NCBI RefSeq assembly: GCF_028293835.1
Contig: NZ_JAQGNX010000165.1
Location: forward strand, 1 to 46,982
Direction: 5' to 3'
Source of the DNA: Pseudomonas sp.
GTDB lineage: Bacteria > Pseudomonadota > Gammaproteobacteria > Pseudomonadales > Pseudomonadaceae
DNA length: 46,982 bases
The position numbers and the translations under genes are program-made. Shown piece by piece: positions 32,470-40,359 of this stretch (position 1 is the stretch's first letter; every line of letters starts with the position of its first letter). The notes beneath the pieces are model-generated. The model did not search any database and was not told the DNA's origin. It worked only from the letters and a program-made list of their open reading frames with translations.

Positions 32470-32811
32470 ATGGATATCATCGAAACGATTAAAGAGCAGA
32501 TCAACGCCAACACCGTTCTGCTTTACATGAAAGGCTCTCCAAATGCGCCACAGTGTGGTTTTTCGGCAAAAGCTTCCCAGGCATTGATGGCATGTGGCGA
32601 AAAGTTCGCTTATGTCGACATCCTGCAGAACCCCGAAATTCGTGCAAACCTGCCTAAATATGCCAATTGGCCAACCTTCCCGCAGCTGTGGGTCGGTGGT
32701 GAGCTGGTTGGCGGTAGCGACATTATTACTGAGTTGTTCGCCAGTGGCGATTTGCAGACCCAGATCAAGGACGCAACCGCAAAAGCAGCCGCTGAAAAAG
32801 CCGACGCTTGA
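32470..32811 (+). CDS. grxD: Monothiol glutaredoxin GrxD (Grx4)
   Basis: 113 residues. The monothiol motif CGFS appears in APQCGFSAKA, with TFPQLWVGGELVGGSD giving the glutathione and cis-proline contacts. It carries [2Fe-2S] clusters and delivers them to target proteins. A TACAAT -10 element lies at 32416-32421. A strong bidirectional terminator follows, shared with bfrB. Confidence 0.95.
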   Translation: MDIIETIKEQINANTVLLYMKGSPNAPQCGFSAKASQALMACGEKFAYVDILQNPEIRANLPKYANWPTFPQLWVGGELVGGSDIITELFASGDLQTQIKDATAKAAAEKADA

Positions 32812-32904
32812 TTGCGGGTGTCAGCCTGCCGCGATTGCGGGCAGGTTCGTTTGCAAGCGGTTTGAAACGGTGTAACCGATGCGCCGTTCTCAGCCAGCAG
32901 ACCT

Positions 32905-32942
32905 GAAAAAGCCCCGTTCTCCATGGAAAGCGGGGCTTTTTC
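32905..32942. terminator. Bidirectional terminator between grxD and bfrB
   Basis: GAAAAAGCCCCG and CGGGGCTTTTTC make a 12-bp stem with a 14-base loop and T-tracts on both strands; it serves the convergent grxD (+) and bfrB (-). Confidence 0.9.
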
Positions 32943-32960
32943 AATGGGGCGACAGCTGAA

Positions 32961-33431
32961 TCAGTCGCCCATCTGCGATTGCAGGTAGTTTTCAATACCG
33001 ACTTTATCGATCAGGCCCAGTTGTGTTTCCAGCCAGTCGATGTGCTCTTCTTCCGACTCAAGAATGTCTTCCAGCAGCTCACGGCTGCCAAAATCGCCGA
33101 CGACTTCAAAGTGCTTGATGGCGTCTTTAAGGTCGACCAAGGCTTTCTGTTCGATCTTAAGGTCGCACTCGATCATTTCTTTGGTGTGCTCACCGATCAG
33201 GATTTTGCCCAGGTCCTGGAGGTTGGGCAGACCTTCCAGGAACAAAATCCGTTTGATCAGTTTGTCGGCGTGCTTCATCTCGTCGATGGATTCGTGATAC
33301 TCGTGTTCGCCGAGCTTTTTCAAGCCCCAATCCTGGTACATGCGGGCGTGCAAGAAATATTGATTGATTGCGACCAGCTCGTTTCCGAGGATCTTGTTGA
33401 GATGCTGGATGACTGTGATGTCGCCTTTCAT
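32961..33431 (-). CDS. bfrB: Bacterioferritin BfrB
   Basis: 156 residues, nearly identical in layout to P. aeruginosa BfrB. Di-iron ligands are present in GNELVAINQYF, the EMKHAD region and EEEHIDW, and the heme-ligand methionine occurs in DEMKHADK. The 24-mer stores iron and carries heme at subunit interfaces. The start at 33431 (MKGDITVIQHLNKIL) is set by family alignment; the open frame reaches 33533. A TTGACA element upstream (within 33490-33500) may be the -35. Bfd, its electron donor for iron release, is encoded next to it. Confidence 0.96.
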   Translation of the reverse strand: MKGDITVIQHLNKILGNELVAINQYFLHARMYQDWGLKKLGEHEYHESIDEMKHADKLIKRILFLEGLPNLQDLGKILIGEHTKEMIECDLKIEQKALVDLKDAIKHFEVVGDFGSRELLEDILESEEEHIDWLETQLGLIDKVGIENYLQSQMGD

Positions 33432-33583
33432 TTTGACTGCCTGCCGTTGGCTCTCTAGATAAGCCACAAGTCTGAGCCGCGTTATTACCTCTGTCAAACC
33501 TAAGTTGTTGAATAATATATAGATTAAATACAAATAAGAATGTTTGAGTTCCGCATCTTAGCCCTAAGCGCTTGAATTACAGG

Positions 33584-33612
33584 CATAAAAAAACCGGACG
33601 CGAGGTCCGGTT
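33584..33612 (-). terminator. Terminator of bfd
   Basis: AACCGGAC/GTCCGGTT stem (33592-33599, 33605-33612) with a run of seven Ts on the - strand. Confidence 0.88.
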
Positions 33613-33629
33613 CTTTAAACTAAACAGAG

Positions 33630-33848
33630 TCAGGCAACTGAAAATTCTGCGGGATAGCCCATCCCTGCCTGGCTGCTTTGCAGTTCCGTCAGCGTGTCAC
33701 GCACGATTTCCTTGGCGAACGTGGCGCATTTTCCACATTTGCTGGCAACACCCAATGTTTGGCGGACGTCGCGGTAACTGCAGCAACCTTCCAGAATCGC
33801 GTCCCGGATTTGCCCATCAGTCACACCTTGGCAGAGGCATACATACAT
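33630..33848 (-). CDS. bfd: Bacterioferritin-associated ferredoxin Bfd
   Basis: 72 residues from the ATG at 33848, matching P. aeruginosa Bfd (MYVCLCQGVTD). The four [2Fe-2S] cysteines are in CLC and CGKC. It binds BfrB and reduces stored ferric iron to release it. A Fur-box-like sequence at 33895-33913 predicts induction when iron is short, as known for this gene in Pseudomonas. Confidence 0.96.
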   Translation of the reverse strand: MYVCLCQGVTDGQIRDAILEGCCSYRDVRQTLGVASKCGKCATFAKEIVRDTLTELQSSQAGMGYPAEFSVA

Positions 33849-33894
33849 AAGTGAGAACCGTCGTTGGTTGTGGCTCAATGCAGCGGATACTAAT

Positions 33895-33913
33895 GTTAAT
33901 GAGAATGCTTGTC
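33895..33913 (-). promoter_or_regulatory. Fur box upstream of bfd
   Basis: GTTAATGAGAATGCTTGTC agrees with the 19-base Fur consensus (GATAATGATAATCATTATC) at 14 positions. It lies about 47 bases upstream of the bfd start, over the promoter region. Confidence 0.65.
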
Positions 33914-33994
33914 AAAACAACTTTCATTGAGATGTCGTGTTAATTCATTCCAGCGACGGACGGGCTACCTGCACGCAGGCAGAAATCTGGGCGT

Positions 33995-34020
33995 AAAAAA
34001 ACCGGCCATACGGCCGGTTT
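33995..34020 (-). terminator. Terminator after rnt
   Basis: AAACCGGCC/GGCCGGTTT stem (33999-34007, 34012-34020) with a T-run on the - strand, 20 bases past the rnt stop. Confidence 0.9.
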
Positions 34021-34039
34021 ATTCTGAACGCGACCCTTA

Positions 34040-34717
34040 TCAGTCGTTGAAATCTTCCCAGCCACCCATCTGTTTCCAGCGGTTGACGATGCCGCAGAAC
34101 AGCTCTGCGGTCTTTTCAGTGTCGTAGCGCGCTGAGTGAGCTTCGCGGCCATCGAAATCGATGTCAGCGGCCTGGCAGGCCTTGGCCAATACAGTTTGGC
34201 CGTAAGCCAGGCCAGCAAGGGTCGCGGTGTCAAAACTGGAGAAGGGGTGAAACGGGTTACGCTTCATGTCCATCCGCGCAACGGCCGCATTCAAAAAACC
34301 CAGGTCGAAGCTGGCGTTATGACCGACCAGAATGGCCCGCTTGCAGCCATTGGCTTTCAATGCTTTGCGCACCCCGCGGAAAATATCCGTCAGCGCCACC
34401 TCTTCACTCACGGCCATGCGCAGAGGGTGATCAAGTTTAATGCCGGTGAACTCTAGCGCTGCGGCTTCAACATTAGCGCCTTCGAACGGTTCTACGCGAA
34501 AGAAATACGTGTGTTCAGGGAATACGAAACCTTTTTCGTCCATGCCGATAGTTACAGCGGCAATTTCCAGCAGAGCGTCGGTGGCCGAGTTGAATCCGCC
34601 GGTTTCTACGTCGATAACGACCGGCAGATAGCCGCGGAAGCGGGCCGCCATCGGGTGCCTGGAGCCCCCTCCGCCGCCATGGCCTTCCTGTTCGTCGTCG
34701 AAATGATCTTCGCTCAC
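34040..34717 (-). CDS. rnt: Ribonuclease T
   Basis: 225 residues of the DEDDh exonuclease family. Asp-Glu in VVIDVETGGFN, the Asp in VGHNASFDLGFLN, and HSARYDTEKT with the catalytic His and Asp are all present. It trims tRNA 3' ends and other structured RNAs. It overlaps pyrC by four bases (ATGA), so the two are coupled as in other pseudomonads. Confidence 0.95.
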   Translation of the reverse strand: MSEDHFDDEQEGHGGGGGSRHPMAARFRGYLPVVIDVETGGFNSATDALLEIAAVTIGMDEKGFVFPEHTYFFRVEPFEGANVEAAALEFTGIKLDHPLRMAVSEEVALTDIFRGVRKALKANGCKRAILVGHNASFDLGFLNAAVARMDMKRNPFHPFSSFDTATLAGLAYGQTVLAKACQAADIDFDGREAHSARYDTEKTAELFCGIVNRWKQMGGWEDFND

Positions 34718-35760
34718 GCGTGTTCCTCCAGCAGGCGCCAGCGCAGTTTTTCACCGGCGCGCAGCGGAATTACGGACAGCTCGCCAAATGGCAGGCTGGT
34801 GGGTGCGGTCCATTCATCACGGACCAGCGTTATGGTGTCGCGGTTGGTTGCAAGGCCGTAAAACGCCGGGCCGTGAACACTGGCGAAACCTTCCAGCTTG
34901 TCTAGCGCATCACGGGTTTCAAACGCCTCGGCGTAGAGTTCGATCGCCGCGTACGCGGTGTAGCAACCGGCGCAGCCGCACGCTGCTTCTTTAGCATGCT
35001 GGGCGTGGGGTGCAGAATCGGTACCGAGGAAGAACTTGGTGCTGCCACTGGTGGCGGCGTCGAGCAATGCTTCCTGGTGAGTATTGCGCTTGAGAACCGG
35101 CAAGCAATAAAGGTGTGGACGAATGCCGCCGACCAACATGTGGTTGCGGTTATAAAGCAGGTGATGGGCGGTAATGGTTGCGCCAACGTTGGCTGAGGCT
35201 TCGTTGACGAACTGAACTGCTTCGCGCGTCGTGATGTGCTCGAAGACCACTTTCAATGTTGGGAAGCGCTCTACGACGCGCCGCAGATGCTCCGCAATGA
35301 AGGTTTTTTCGCGGTCAAACACATCGATTTCGCCACGTGTCACTTCGCCGTGGACCAGAAGTGGCAAGCCAACCTCGGCCATGGCTTCAAGGGCAGGGAA
35401 AATTTTGTCGATGCTGGTGACGCCTGAATCGGAGTTGGTGGTCGCTCCGGCCGGGTACAGTTTTGCGGCATGGACGAAGCCGCAGGCCTTTGCCGCATGA
35501 ATATCTTGCGGTTGTGTCAGGTCAGTCAGATAAAGCACCATCAACGGCTCAAAGCGGCTACCGGCCGGGCGTGCAGCGAGGATGCGCTGGCGATAGGCGT
35601 CAGCCTCCCGGGCATTGCGAACCGGCGGAACCAGGTTAGGCATGATGATGGCGCGGCCAAAAGTACGCGCAACGTCAGCAACGGTGTGAGGCAAAACAGC
35701 TCCATCGCGCAAATGGATGTGCCAGTCGTCGGGACGTAGAAGGGTCAGGCGGTCAGACAT
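34714..35760 (-). CDS. pyrC: Dihydroorotase PyrC
   Basis: 348 residues, class II dihydroorotase. The metal site HIHLRDG, the carbamylated lysine region AKLYPAGATTNS, later histidines (VFEHITTREAV, ITAHHLLYNRNH) and the Asp in LGTDSAPHA are intact. It closes carbamoyl aspartate to dihydroorotate in pyrimidine synthesis. The ATG at 35760 (MSDRLTLLRPDDWHIH) is used; the frame runs to 35781. Confidence 0.96.
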   Translation of the reverse strand: MSDRLTLLRPDDWHIHLRDGAVLPHTVADVARTFGRAIIMPNLVPPVRNAREADAYRQRILAARPAGSRFEPLMVLYLTDLTQPQDIHAAKACGFVHAAKLYPAGATTNSDSGVTSIDKIFPALEAMAEVGLPLLVHGEVTRGEIDVFDREKTFIAEHLRRVVERFPTLKVVFEHITTREAVQFVNEASANVGATITAHHLLYNRNHMLVGGIRPHLYCLPVLKRNTHQEALLDAATSGSTKFFLGTDSAPHAQHAKEAACGCAGCYTAYAAIELYAEAFETRDALDKLEGFASVHGPAFYGLATNRDTITLVRDEWTAPTSLPFGELSVIPLRAGEKLRWRLLEEHA

Positions 35761-35888
35761 TGGGGATTCCAGGCGGGTCAAACTCGCTGGGAATCCTACC
35801 GGAAAACACTCTTCCAGGCACTCGCTATCAAGTTTTCCCAGAACTAACCGATAGCCAGACGTATGCAGTATTTCTAGTGGAGCCTCCC

Positions 35889-36794
35889 GTGCGCCAGCGT
35901 TATTTAGCCTTGCTTAGCGTGTTTGCCAGTTTGCCGGCGGTGGCTATCACTTTCCAGACGCGTCTGGAAAGCATCGAATGGAAAGTCGAAGGTGATAAAT
36001 TCGAATGTCGCCTGACCCAACCCATCACTGATTTCGGTGCGGGTGAATTCGTTCGTCGTGCGGGCGAGCAAGCCACTTTCCGTCTGAAAGCCAACGGAGG
36101 GGTACTGACCCCTGGTTCGGCCACGCTGCTGGCGGCGGCGGCACCCTGGCAGCCCGGCCGAGGCGACATCAACCTCGGCGCGGTGCGGGTAAACAATGGT
36201 GCGGTTCCGTTCAATACCTCCCAAGGGCAGGCGGGACGTCTGCTGGCAGGTCTGCTGGAAGGCCGCAGTCCGCTGATCCGCCATCAAAGCGAGGAAGGAA
36301 ATCTGCTGGAAGTACGTTTGCTGCCTGTCAGGTTTAACAAAGCATTCGTCGATTACCAAGCCTGCACCGCCAAGCTATTGCCCAAAAACTATGAACAGGT
36401 CAGGCAAGCGCAAGTGGGATTTCCCGCTGGTGATGCCGAGCTTGATGCGCAAGCGCGCGCCAAGCTGCAGGTCATTGCTGACTTCCTGAAGGCCGACCCG
36501 ACGGTGAATCACATTGAACTCGATGGCCATTCCGACAACAGCGGCAATCGATTGACCAACCGCGATATGTCCAGGCGCCGAGCGCTGGCTGTAATGGATT
36601 TCTTCAAGGCGCAAGGTGTTCCCGAGAAAGAAATCGTCATGCGCTTCCATGGCGAACGCTACCCGCTGGCTCCAAACACCAATGCGGCCAATCGCTCCCG
36701 TAACCGGCGCGTCAGCGTGCAACTCGAACGGTTGCCGCCGGTTGACAAGATACCTGCGGTCGTAACAGCGGGATCGGCTGCATCAACGTCGTAA
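35889..36794 (+). CDS. motY: Flagellar protein MotY (OmpA-like domain), GTG start
   Basis: 301 residues from the GTG at 35889, with GGAG six bases upstream. A signal peptide (LALLSVFASLPAVA) precedes the N-terminal MotY domain (ITFQTRLESIEWKVEGDKFECRL), and a C-terminal OmpA/MotB peptidoglycan-binding domain (IELDGHSDNSGNRLTNRDMSRRRA) follows. PA3526 in PAO1, in the same position next to pyrC, is MotY, needed for swimming. It anchors the stator ring around the basal body in the periplasm. The longer frame to 35760 covers no signal peptide. Confidence 0.9.
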   Translation: MRQRYLALLSVFASLPAVAITFQTRLESIEWKVEGDKFECRLTQPITDFGAGEFVRRAGEQATFRLKANGGVLTPGSATLLAAAAPWQPGRGDINLGAVRVNNGAVPFNTSQGQAGRLLAGLLEGRSPLIRHQSEEGNLLEVRLLPVRFNKAFVDYQACTAKLLPKNYEQVRQAQVGFPAGDAELDAQARAKLQVIADFLKADPTVNHIELDGHSDNSGNRLTNRDMSRRRALAVMDFFKAQGVPEKEIVMRFHGERYPLAPNTNAANRSRNRRVSVQLERLPPVDKIPAVVTAGSAASTS

Positions 36795-36827
36795 TCGGCT
36801 GCGATTGTTGGTTCGGTCGACATTAAC

Positions 36828-36864
36828 TGTCGCTTGGTCGTCACAAGCTGTCGCGCCTCTGTAA
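36828..36864 (+). promoter_or_regulatory. Candidate ArgR operator upstream of argG
   Basis: TGTCGC-N8-CA (36828-36843) and TGTCGC-N8-AA (36849-36864) are direct repeats 21 bases apart, the same spacing as at argF. They end about 60 bases before argG; a TAGAAT -10-like element lies at 36883-36888. Confidence 0.65.
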
Positions 36865-36923
36865 AGCCATGGGTTTGAGCGGTAGAATCCTCCGCTTTCC
36901 GTACAACCCGGTGGAGTGATGGC

Positions 36924-38141
36924 ATGGCGGATGTAAACAAGGTAGTTCTCGCGTATTCGGGTGGCCTGGATACTTCGGTAATCCTGAAATGGCTGCAGGA
37001 TACCTATAACTGCGAAGTAGTGACGTTCACCGCTGACCTGGGTCAAGGCGAAGAAGTCGAGCCGGCACGCCTCAAGGCACAAGCCATGGGCGTCAAAGAA
37101 ATCTACATTGATGACCTGCGCGAAGAATTCGTGCGTGACTTCGTGTTCCCGATGTTCCGCGCCAATACGGTCTACGAAGGCGAGTACCTGTTGGGTACGT
37201 CCATTGCGCGTCCTTTGATCGCCAAGCGTCTGATCGAAATCGCCAATGAAACCGGCGCTGATGCCATTTCCCATGGCGCGACCGGTAAAGGCAACGATCA
37301 AGTCCGTTTTGAATTGGGTGCTTACGCGCTTAAACCAGGCGTCAAAGTAATTGCTCCGTGGCGCGAGTGGGACTTGCTGTCGCGGGAAAAACTGATGGAT
37401 TACGCCGAGAAGCACAACATCCCGATCGAGCGCCACGGTAACAAAAAATCGCCATACTCCATGGACGCCAACTTGCTGCACATCTCCTATGAAGGCGGCG
37501 TGCTGGAAGACACCTGGACTGAGCACGAAGAAAGCATGTGGCGTTGGACCAAGTCGCCAGAGGACGCGCCGAACGTTGCTACTTACCTTGAGCTGACTTA
37601 CCGCAACGGCGATATCGTCGCGCTGGACGACGTTGAAATGTCCCCTGCGACCGTCTTGGCTGAGCTGAACCGTATCGGCGGCGAAAATGGCATTGGCCGT
37701 CTGGACATCGTCGAGAACCGCTACGTTGGCATGAAGTCCCGCGGCTGCTACGAGACCCCGGGCGGCACCATCATGTTGCGCGCTCACCGCGCTATTGAAT
37801 CCATCACCCTGGACCGCGAAGTCGCTCATCTCAAAGATGAGCTGATGCCCAAATACGCCAGCTTGATCTACACCGGCTACTGGTGGAGCCCTGAGCGGCT
37901 AATGCTGCAACAGATGATCGATGCGTCACAAGCACACGTGAACGGCGTCGTACGTCTGAAGTTGTATAAAGGCAACGTGATCGTTACTGGTCGCAAATCG
38001 GATGAGTCTTTGTTCGACGCCAACATCGCAACCTTTGAAGAGGACGGTGGTGCTTACAACCAGGCCGATGCAGCCGGCTTCATCAAGTTAAATGCGTTAC
38101 GCATGCGCATCGCGGCCAATAAAGGCCGCAAGCTGTTCTGA
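36924..38141 (+). CDS. argG: Argininosuccinate synthase ArgG
   Basis: 405 residues. The P-loop-like AYSGGLDTSV, the motif GATGKGNDQVRFE and the citrulline/aspartate region SPYSMDANLLHISYEGG identify the enzyme. It joins citrulline and aspartate with ATP, the step after ArgF. Tandem ArgR-type sites lie upstream. No neighbour is part of its operon. A weak hairpin (GCCCTACGGGGC) follows but lacks a U-tract. Confidence 0.96.
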   Translation: MADVNKVVLAYSGGLDTSVILKWLQDTYNCEVVTFTADLGQGEEVEPARLKAQAMGVKEIYIDDLREEFVRDFVFPMFRANTVYEGEYLLGTSIARPLIAKRLIEIANETGADAISHGATGKGNDQVRFELGAYALKPGVKVIAPWREWDLLSREKLMDYAEKHNIPIERHGNKKSPYSMDANLLHISYEGGVLEDTWTEHEESMWRWTKSPEDAPNVATYLELTYRNGDIVALDDVEMSPATVLAELNRIGGENGIGRLDIVENRYVGMKSRGCYETPGGTIMLRAHRAIESITLDREVAHLKDELMPKYASLIYTGYWWSPERLMLQQMIDASQAHVNGVVRLKLYKGNVIVTGRKSDESLFDANIATFEEDGGAYNQADAAGFIKLNALRMRIAANKGRKLF

Positions 38142-38231
38142 TAAATCGTTGTCTTTGCTGTGCCCTACGGGGCGCATCAAGGACTGCCATAGTGCGTGCG
38201 GTTTTGATTTCGGGCAATGTGCACCGGCTGA

Positions 38232-38501
38232 TTATTTAAGTTCAGATTTTTTGATGGCTTTCAAAAAGTTGTTCTCGTTGGAAAAGTCTGACGGACCGTA
38301 TAGAACTTTATGATTGAAGTTTAGCGTCAAGAAGAACAAAAAAGTTAATGCTGACGGGAAGGCGATAAGAAACCAAACGTAGATCCCTTGGTTGTTCTCG
38401 TCGAGGTAGGGCAGCGCCGTGGCCGCCGAAGCTTCACACAGGCTGGCGAACAGCGCGATGACGTGGACTGGGGTGAGTGCTTTGATTGAATTTTTAATCA
38501 T
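38232..38501 (-). CDS. Small two-helix membrane protein, unknown
   Basis: 89 residues. Two hydrophobic segments (about 12-33 and 40-62) are joined by a short polar loop LDENNQG and followed by a cytoplasmic-type tail with LYGPSDFSNENNFLKAIKKS. I recall this tail pattern (LYxPSDFxxExNFL) from scattered small two-TM proteins without known function, but that memory is not proof. The region is AT-richer than its neighbours and in the accessory part of the window. The ribosome site before 38501 is weak. Confidence 0.65.
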   Translation of the reverse strand: MIKNSIKALTPVHVIALFASLCEASAATALPYLDENNQGIYVWFLIAFPSALTFLFFLTLNFNHKVLYGPSDFSNENNFLKAIKKSELK

Positions 38502-38536
38502 GGCTATTATTACTCTAATGGGTGGCGGAGCAAGTG

Positions 38537-38586
38537 CTCAACTGTCTTTAAGCGTACTGTCTATATCTTTGCAATAAACAGTTGAG
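38537..38586. other. Inverted repeat between two - strand hypothetical genes
   Basis: CTCAACTGT (38537-38545) and ACAGTTGAG (38578-38586), 9-bp arms with a 32-base spacer. Possible operator for the two-TM gene or end of the double-HTH transcript. Confidence 0.4.
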
Positions 38587-38628
38587 AGCAGGCTTCGTTT
38601 AAACACAATGGCAAGTGGATGCCATCGC

Positions 38629-39174
38629 TCATTCCGCTGTTGGCGGGTCGCAGATTGTGGGGTCCCTCGTCTGTTTGAAGTCGAACCGATAGTCCCGCCC
38701 GATTTTCCATACCTGGCGCACGGTCAAGCGCAGTTGCTGTGCTATTTCAACGACGTTGTAGCCCAAGCCGGAGTAGTGCATGGCGTGGCCGGCTGTCTCA
38801 TCGCTCACGCTGTCGAGGTCTCTTGTCGTTTCGCTTCTGGCTATGCGAACAGGACGGCTGTACGAGATTTTAAGGCTTTGTTCTCTTGCCATTCGCTTAA
38901 TGTCTTTCTTGTTCATGCGCAGTGAGTATTGCAGTGAATTCACTCCAGCCCCCTTCGCCACCAAGCTCTTTAATAGTTCGACTTTTTTATGACCGTCTTC
39001 CTCTGTTTCGATATCATTTTTTGCAGCCCGTGATAACTCGCTGGGGAATTCGGCGGTTTCCCCAACAGGCACTACATGGATAACACCTCCTTGTTGAATG
39101 AAGCGTTCTACGGCGCTAGTCAAGTCGAGTTCGGGCATAGATAGGGACGAGGGGCTAGGGGTTTTATTATTCAT
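38629..39174 (-). CDS. Hypothetical protein with two helix-turn-helix-like segments
   Basis: 181 residues. Two regions, about 63-100 (LKSLVAKGAGVNSLQYSLRMNKKDIKRMA) and 127-162 (HYSGLGYNVVEIAQQLRLTVRQVWKIGRD), look like resolvase- or sigma-4-type HTHs. There is no other domain and no signal. It could be a DNA-binding regulator of the accessory region or a fragment of a larger mobile-element protein; I do not recognise a family. It precedes the two-TM gene by 127 bases on the same strand. Confidence 0.65.
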   Translation of the reverse strand: MNNKTPSPSSLSMPELDLTSAVERFIQQGGVIHVVPVGETAEFPSELSRAAKNDIETEEDGHKKVELLKSLVAKGAGVNSLQYSLRMNKKDIKRMAREQSLKISYSRPVRIARSETTRDLDSVSDETAGHAMHYSGLGYNVVEIAQQLRLTVRQVWKIGRDYRFDFKQTRDPTICDPPTAE

Positions 39175-39242
39175 GGTGCTGTACCTGTTCTGTAGACGGC
39201 AGCAGGCTTAACCGTTGGATAGAACACACCCGTGGTGGTCCG

Positions 39243-39266
39243 CCATGGAGGTGGATTTCTCCATGG
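39243..39266 (+). other. Hairpin that would hide a start codon and ribosome site
   Basis: CCATGGAG (39243-39250) and CTCCATGG (39259-39266) are perfectly complementary with an 8-base loop. In RNA the stem includes GGAG and the ATG at 39263. Confidence 0.45.
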
Positions 39267-39415
39267 GTCGGCCCAAAAAGGTGAGTCCTATCGGCTCGGT
39301 TATACCCAAGAAGGGGCTTTTTTTGCCAGCGAGCGGCGGGCCGATAATCTGTTATTCAGAAGTGCGCAACAGCACTCAATTTGAAACTATTGAAGTGCCT
39401 GTCGATAAAAAGTAA
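39245..39415 (+). CDS. Doubtful small ORF
   Basis: Up to 56 residues (51 from ATG 39263, reading GRPKKVSPIGSVIPKKG and ending EVPVDKK), basic at the start. No family recognised. The hairpin at 39243-39266 covers its start region. It is divergent from the double-HTH gene. Listed because it is the only plausible frame in this stretch; it may not be expressed. Confidence 0.25.
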   Translation: MEVDFSMGRPKKVSPIGSVIPKKGLFLPASGGPIICYSEVRNSTQFETIEVPVDKK

Positions 39416-40290
39416 CGAGTGGTAATAGGTTTTGCAAGAGAAAAAAGTAGAAGGGATAAAATGTAATGACAGGAGTGCGAATCGCTTACTTTTTATTCGC
39501 CACTCTTCTGTGTCTGATGTAGTACGTTTCCTTTTTGCGCTTTTGAGACTAGTAACACTGTAATGAATAGCATTAACTCCAAGTCGAACGAGCCCATAAC
39601 GCCGGTTCGGGGTTAATTTCCCATCAAGTAGAGGGCGGAATTGTTTTGTCAAGGGCAGCAGGCTATGGCTGTTTTTTAACGCTGCCGGACACACGTGGCG
39701 TGAGAATTTCCCGGACGGCTCTGCTGCTGATTTTTTAAGTTAAATTGTAGGACCGATCAAACGTCAAGCACGCCGGCAAAGGTTTTAGGATGTAGGAAAT
39801 GTCTTGTCGGGATGTAGTCTTTTTCCTATAGGTAACAACATGGCTACCATTTTCTGTTTAAAAGGATAGTTTGCACAATCGTTTCGCAAATCCTCTGGAT
39901 GGAATTAGTAATAATTCTCTGTACGTAGTTCTGTGGTATGTCAGACAATTCGATTTATTCTGCTGATACAAGAGCGATGAACCTTGAACGTGCGCTTGTC
40001 TTGCCGATGCCGCGCATCGCCAGGTTCTGATTTCCAGGGATGAGGATCTAAAATAAAAACTACTGAAGTGCTGGCTAGTGGCCATGCGACACGATCGGCC
40101 TATGTTGCTAATAGGAATCGAGGCTAGTGCTGAATAGTCTAAGGGAGCGGGGATATGCTTGACCGAACGGCGATAATTCTATTACGTGAATCAATATGCA
40201 GTAGATCGACAAACGGAGGTGCAACCATTTTTTTAGCCCGCGAGGTAAACGCGTTGCGAATGGACGCCAGAAACTTCATGTACATGAGGA
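39416..40290. other. About 0.9 kb without a convincing gene
   Basis: No frame here has both a family match and a credible start. The stretch is AT-richer than the flanks and includes several short T-runs and the first EvgA/BvgA-type repeat group at 39746-39830. It may hold a decayed gene or an unrecognised small RNA. Confidence 0.5.
39746..39830 (+). promoter_or_regulatory. TGTAG repeat group 1 (EvgA/BvgA-type boxes)
   Basis: TGTAGGACCGATC (39746), TGTAGGAAATGTC (39791) and TGTAGTCTTTTTC (39813); the last two start exactly 22 bases apart. TTTCCTA (39822-39828), a typical BvgA heptad, faces TAGGAAA (39793-39799). EvgA half-sites of E. coli, as I recall, read TTCCTACA/TGTAGGAA. Confidence 0.5.
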
Positions 40291-40294
40291 CTTT

Positions 40295-40329
40295 TGTAGG
40301 AAATGTCTCTCGCTCATGTAGGAATCGTC
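40295..40329 (+). promoter_or_regulatory. TGTAG repeat group 2 upstream of the BvgA-like regulator
   Basis: TGTAGGAAATGTC (40295-40307) and TGTAGGAATCGTC (40317-40329) begin exactly 22 bases apart. The first is identical over 13 bases to the copy at 39791. They lie just upstream of the leader ORF and could mediate autoregulation. Confidence 0.55.
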
Positions 40330-40359
40330 TTTGGCTGTTGGTCCTCGAGGAGGTGCGCT

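Noticed and set aside
39356..39694. - strand frame of 112 codons in the gene-poor stretch
   Set aside because: Serine/lysine-rich, no ribosome site, overlaps the small + strand ORF; looks like non-coding translation.
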